Part shown: positions 6,055-7,545 of the stretch, in pieces
Layout of the letters: each line of letters opens with the position of its first letter
How positions within the stretch are numbered: the stretch's first letter is position 1
From: Deltaproteobacteria bacterium
Lineage (GTDB): Bacteria > Desulfobacterota > Syntrophia > Syntrophales > UBA2210
Direction: 5' to 3'
Length of the DNA: 7,545 nucleotides
Assembly: GCA_030603465.1 (NCBI GenBank)
Contig: JAUVXT010000118.1
Location: forward strand, 1-7,545
Notes under the pieces: model-generated
Database searches by the model: none
What the model was told of the DNA's origin: nothing
Seen by the model: the letters and a program-made list of their open reading frames with translations, nothing else
Position numbers and translations under genes: made by a program

Positions 6055-6336
6055 CTAATGATAATCTGTGATTTCAACATCATACGCATCGCCATCACTC
6101 CATTTAAAACATATCCGCCATTGGTCATTGATGCGTATGCTGTATTGACCTTTCCGGTTACCTTTCAAAGCCTCTAATTGGTTTCCGGGTGGAATTCGCA
6201 GATCAGTTAATTCTGGCGCAGCATCAAGAATTACCAGCTTCTTGCGAGCAACACGTTGAATATGATGTTGCAATTTGCCCGAAAATTGCCTGTTGAATAT
6301 TTTTTCTGTCTCTTTGTCCCGGAAAGATTTTATCAT
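6055..6336 (-). CDS. higB: HigB-type toxin (RelE-superfamily mRNA endonuclease)
   Basis: HigB toxins cut mRNA at the ribosome. The 93-residue protein begins MIKSFRDKETEKIF, the usual HigB N-terminus. It keeps the family core: RKKLVILDAAPELTDLRIPPGNQLEALKGNRKGQYSIRINDQWRICFKW, ending YDVEITDYH. The basic residues, the RINDQWRICF strand and the terminal His are in place, so it is probably active. I chose the ATG at 6336. A TTG at 6372 is in frame, but it would form part of the predicted -35 hexamer and add residues unlike the family. No Shine-Dalgarno sequence precedes the ATG, and the predicted transcription start falls within about two bases of it. higA follows after 9 bp. Confidence 0.93.
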   Translation of the reverse strand: MIKSFRDKETEKIFNRQFSGKLQHHIQRVARKKLVILDAAPELTDLRIPPGNQLEALKGNRKGQYSIRINDQWRICFKWSDGDAYDVEITDYH

Positions 6337-6343
6337 ATAAGTG

Positions 6344-6378
6344 ATAATAACGCATTGCGCTAATAACGTCAAGCGTTA
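6344..6378 (-). promoter_or_regulatory. higBA promoter with overlapping operator-like repeats
   Basis: On the minus strand TTGACG (6372-6367), a 17-bp spacer and TATTAT (6349-6344) form a near-consensus sigma70 promoter. The start should fall at 6338-6336, on or just before the higB ATG. An inverted repeat TAACGC (6348-6353) / GCGTTA (6373-6378) brackets the promoter, and a direct repeat AATAACG occurs at 6346-6352 and 6362-6368. Such repeats suit HigA or HigBA binding, which is inference from other higBA operons. Confidence 0.65.
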
Positions 6379-6379
6379 A

Positions 6380-6421
6380 ACTTCAGATGTAAAAATGAAG
6401 TGAATTTTTATAGGGCTATAA
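6380..6421. repeat. Two small dyads upstream of higBA
   Basis: An inverted repeat ACTTCA (6380-6385) / TGAAGT (6396-6401) is followed by the dyad TTATAG-GG-CTATAA (6408-6421). Both lie just upstream of the higBA promoter and could be extra binding sites. Short AT-rich dyads arise easily by chance. Confidence 0.35.
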
Positions 6422-6422
6422 C

Positions 6423-6458
6423 ATTGATAAAATAGTCGCTAACACTATTTTATCCAAT
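6423..6458. repeat. Long AT-rich inverted repeat between the RM relic and higBA
   Basis: Perfect 11-bp arms GATAAAATAGT (6426-6436) and ACTATTTTATC (6444-6454) flank a 7-nt spacer. ATT/AAT extends the stem to 14 pairs with one bulged C. It sits between the end of the restriction-enzyme relic and the higBA promoter. No T-tract follows on the minus strand, so it is not a classic terminator. A transcription factor or recombinase site, or a transcript-ending hairpin, are the options. Confidence 0.6.
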
Positions 6459-6559
6459 ATATGTTTAACAGAGATGTCAAGACAATATAGGAAGCAATTG
6501 TGAAGATATCCACATAATACGGTCGAATAATGTGATAACAGTCACTGATTATGGAGATA

Positions 6560-6916
6560 TTATGTGATGTCTTGCCCCTCAATAATCTTGATTTCGTCTT
6601 CTGTCAATTCGTACAACTCATAAACCAGCCGGTCAATTTGACTGTCTGTGGTTTCAATCCAGCGCTGGAGGACGGTTTTTGTCTGAGGCACTTTGGCTTC
6701 GGCTAATTGTTTGTTCAAGTCAAGCATCCGGTTGACGAGTTCAATCATACGGTCGTGGCGGGCTTTGTCGGCGGGATCGGAGAAGTCGATGGTGCGGATG
6801 GGGAAGTCTTCAAGGTACATGTAACTTGGCTCAAAAATGTTAAAAAATAAATCCTTCCCTTTTTCTCTCCTTTTCTCTTTTTTAAAAACGGCATGGTTTT
6901 GCCCAGTCTCTATCAA
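6560..6916 (-). pseudogene. C-terminal relic of a type IIG (Eco57I-like) restriction-modification enzyme
   Basis: From about residue 39 the frame reads PIRTIDFSDPADKARHDRM, then a helical stretch LVNRMLDLNKQLAEAK and QIDRLVYELYELTEDEIKIIEG. I recognise this as the conserved C-terminal end of large type IIG restriction-methylase proteins, which usually exceed 900 residues. Only about 80 of those residues remain. No methylase motifs (such as NPPY) or nuclease motifs are in the window. The frame opens with a TTG that lacks a ribosome-binding site and then has a Lys/Glu-rich stretch from a homopurine run (6852-6883). An internal ATG at 6820 would give 86 residues. It directly follows the ParE-type toxin gene, so the rest of the enzyme was probably deleted or displaced. 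Translation as a small protein cannot be excluded. Confidence 0.75.
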
Positions 6917-6936
6917 GCGACTTGTTCGCTACTTCA

Positions 6937-7230
6937 TTACTGCAATCTCAGTCTTATCCAGGCAGGAGCTCTTCGGCAATCTACTATAGCATAAATCCGC
7001 ACTTCATTTTCTTCGATACAGTAATAAACCGCAAAAGGGAATCTTTTTGAAAGAAGGCGATAATATTTGCCAAAATGAATGCTATGAATTCCGGCGAATA
7101 GCCTGAGAGATTCGATGTCAGCTGAAAGCGCTTCTAAGAAGTATTTCCCAATACCTCTTTCTTGAAATTCATAAAAATGAAAACCCTCTTTCAAATCTTC
7201 TTTTGCCGATTCGAGGATTTTGATTTTCAT
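6937..7230 (-). CDS. RelE/ParE-superfamily toxin
   Basis: The 97-residue protein begins MKIKILESAKEDLKEGFHFYEFQERGIGKYFLEAL, then GIHSIHFGKYYRLLSKRFPFAVYY and IYAIVDCRRAPAWIRLRL. These are the family's N-terminal helices, the central basic R-L-L-S-K-R-F-P-F strand and the C-terminal DCRR-PAWIR block. Members act on ribosome-bound mRNA (RelE type) or DNA gyrase (ParE type), and sequence alone does not say which. The ATG at 7230 overlaps the antitoxin stop as ATGA, so translation is coupled. An in-frame ATG at 7245 adds five residues unlike the family start. The toxin looks complete, and the downstream frame is a restriction-enzyme relic. Confidence 0.9.
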   Translation of the reverse strand: MKIKILESAKEDLKEGFHFYEFQERGIGKYFLEALSADIESLRLFAGIHSIHFGKYYRLLSKRFPFAVYYCIEENEVRIYAIVDCRRAPAWIRLRLQ

Positions 7231-7439
7231 TGAACCGAGGTCCATATATCTTTTTTAGCTTGATCCCAATCAACAAATTTGTCTTTGCCCTCTCTCAATT
7301 TTTGTTCTCTTTCTTTCAAAATATGTTCATGCCATGCGGGTGATGAGAAATCAGGTAAATTTCGACAAATATCATCCCATAGAACTTCCATTGCCTTCAA
7401 TTTATCTTCTGTTGTCATTTCTTTTAACTTAAAATTCAT
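7227..7439 (-). CDS. Addiction-module antitoxin, PF09720/TIGR02574 type
   Basis: A short acidic 70-residue protein with the family pattern: an N-terminal helix (LKEMTTEDKLKAMEVLWDDI), the SSPAWHEHILKEREQKLREGKDKF block, and a Trp-rich tail (DWDQAKKDIW). Such antitoxins are usually encoded just before a RelE/ParE toxin and cover it directly. They lack an obvious DNA-binding domain, so autoregulation may be weak. GAGGTG lies 5 bases before the ATG. The stop overlaps the toxin start by ATGA. The antitoxin-first order contrasts with the neighbouring higBA module. Confidence 0.9.
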   Translation of the reverse strand: MNFKLKEMTTEDKLKAMEVLWDDICRNLPDFSSPAWHEHILKEREQKLREGKDKFVDWDQAKKDIWTSVQ

Positions 7440-7540
7440 GTGTCACCTCTTTCTTGTAGCGAACCATTGATTATCAGGCCAATTTGCCTTGCCCTATTAT
7501 CTTCAATGTTGTTACTAATTTTATCAGACAGGAATACCAT
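7436..7540 (-). CDS. Short ORF (34 residues) at the window edge, possibly partial
   Basis: The frame reads MVFLSDKISNNIEDNRARQI and continues to ERGDT. Its stop overlaps the antitoxin ATG as ATGA, as in coupled operon genes. The bases before its ATG (GACAC) are the same as those before the antitoxin ATG. The frame stays open to the window edge, so it may be the end of a longer gene. I recognise no family, and a chance ORF is possible. Confidence 0.35.
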   Translation of the reverse strand: MVFLSDKISNNIEDNRARQIGLIINGSLQERGDT

Positions 7541-7545
7541 GTGTC

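Larger units (their letters stand above)
6924..7464. repeat. 9-bp inverted repeats bracketing the RelE/ParE TA module
   Basis: GTTCGCTAC (6924-6932), five bases past the toxin stop codon, is the exact reverse complement of GTAGCGAAC (7456-7464), 16 bp before the antitoxin start. The pair frames both TA genes. It may mark module borders, or allow the leader and 3' end of the transcript to pair. No target-site duplication is seen. Confidence 0.4.

Noticed and set aside
6337..6372. TTG start giving a 12-residue longer HigB
   Set aside because: The TTG is part of the predicted -35 hexamer, and family members begin at MIKSF.
1..7545. CRISPR array, tRNA, rRNA or complete IS element
   Set aside because: No regularly spaced repeats, no cloverleaf pattern, no rRNA-like stretch and no transposase motif was seen on either strand.

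Overview
The window looks like chromosomal DNA from a Gram-negative bacterium. My best guess is a Desulfobacterota (former Deltaproteobacteria) or similar anaerobe. This is inference from the mix of genes: a secreted VanX-type dipeptidase, a DASS anion transporter, a half-size YraQ/UPF0718-type permease, a secreted SNase-HhH nuclease and several toxin-antitoxin genes. No taxonomic marker is present. There are no rRNA or tRNA genes, no CRISPR array and no complete insertion sequence.

Left part (1-1834): a small single-pass membrane protein (minus strand) and a periplasmic D-Ala-D-Ala dipeptidase (plus strand) diverge from a 266-bp intergenic region with a plausible sigma70-type promoter for each. 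The dipeptidase gene meets a half-size permease gene tail to tail with no base between the stop codons. Three copies of one short repeat lie in the gaps (near 39-80, 438-480 and 1915-1944): an identical 20-bp tail, usually preceded by a GC-rich hairpin. The first copy continues into a longer folded element (83-140).

Middle (2097-4742): hisF, the cyclase subunit of imidazole-glycerol-phosphate synthase, stands without other histidine genes in view, 104 bp downstream of a DASS/SLC13-type transporter gene. The transporter has a strong intrinsic terminator only 26 bp before its start codon, at the end of a roughly 300-bp gene-free stretch. This arrangement suggests either the end of the upstream nuclease transcript or an attenuator in the transporter leader.

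Right part (4743-7545): an AT-richer accessory segment, all on the minus strand. In transcription order it holds a possible 34-residue ORF at the edge, a PF09720-type antitoxin overlapping a RelE/ParE toxin by ATGA, the C-terminal relic of a type IIG restriction-modification enzyme, a gap with several inverted repeats, a higB-higA module with a near-consensus promoter that predicts an almost leaderless higB mRNA, and a secreted SNase-fold nuclease with a C-terminal ComEA-like helix-hairpin-helix domain. Two TA modules beside a restriction-enzyme relic suggest a decayed defence or mobile island.

Everything from 7545 down to 1304 is on the minus strand. I see no convincing wholly new system. 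The least ordinary items are the terminator-guarded transporter leader, the repeat family with its folded element, the near-leaderless higB, and the relic/TA island.
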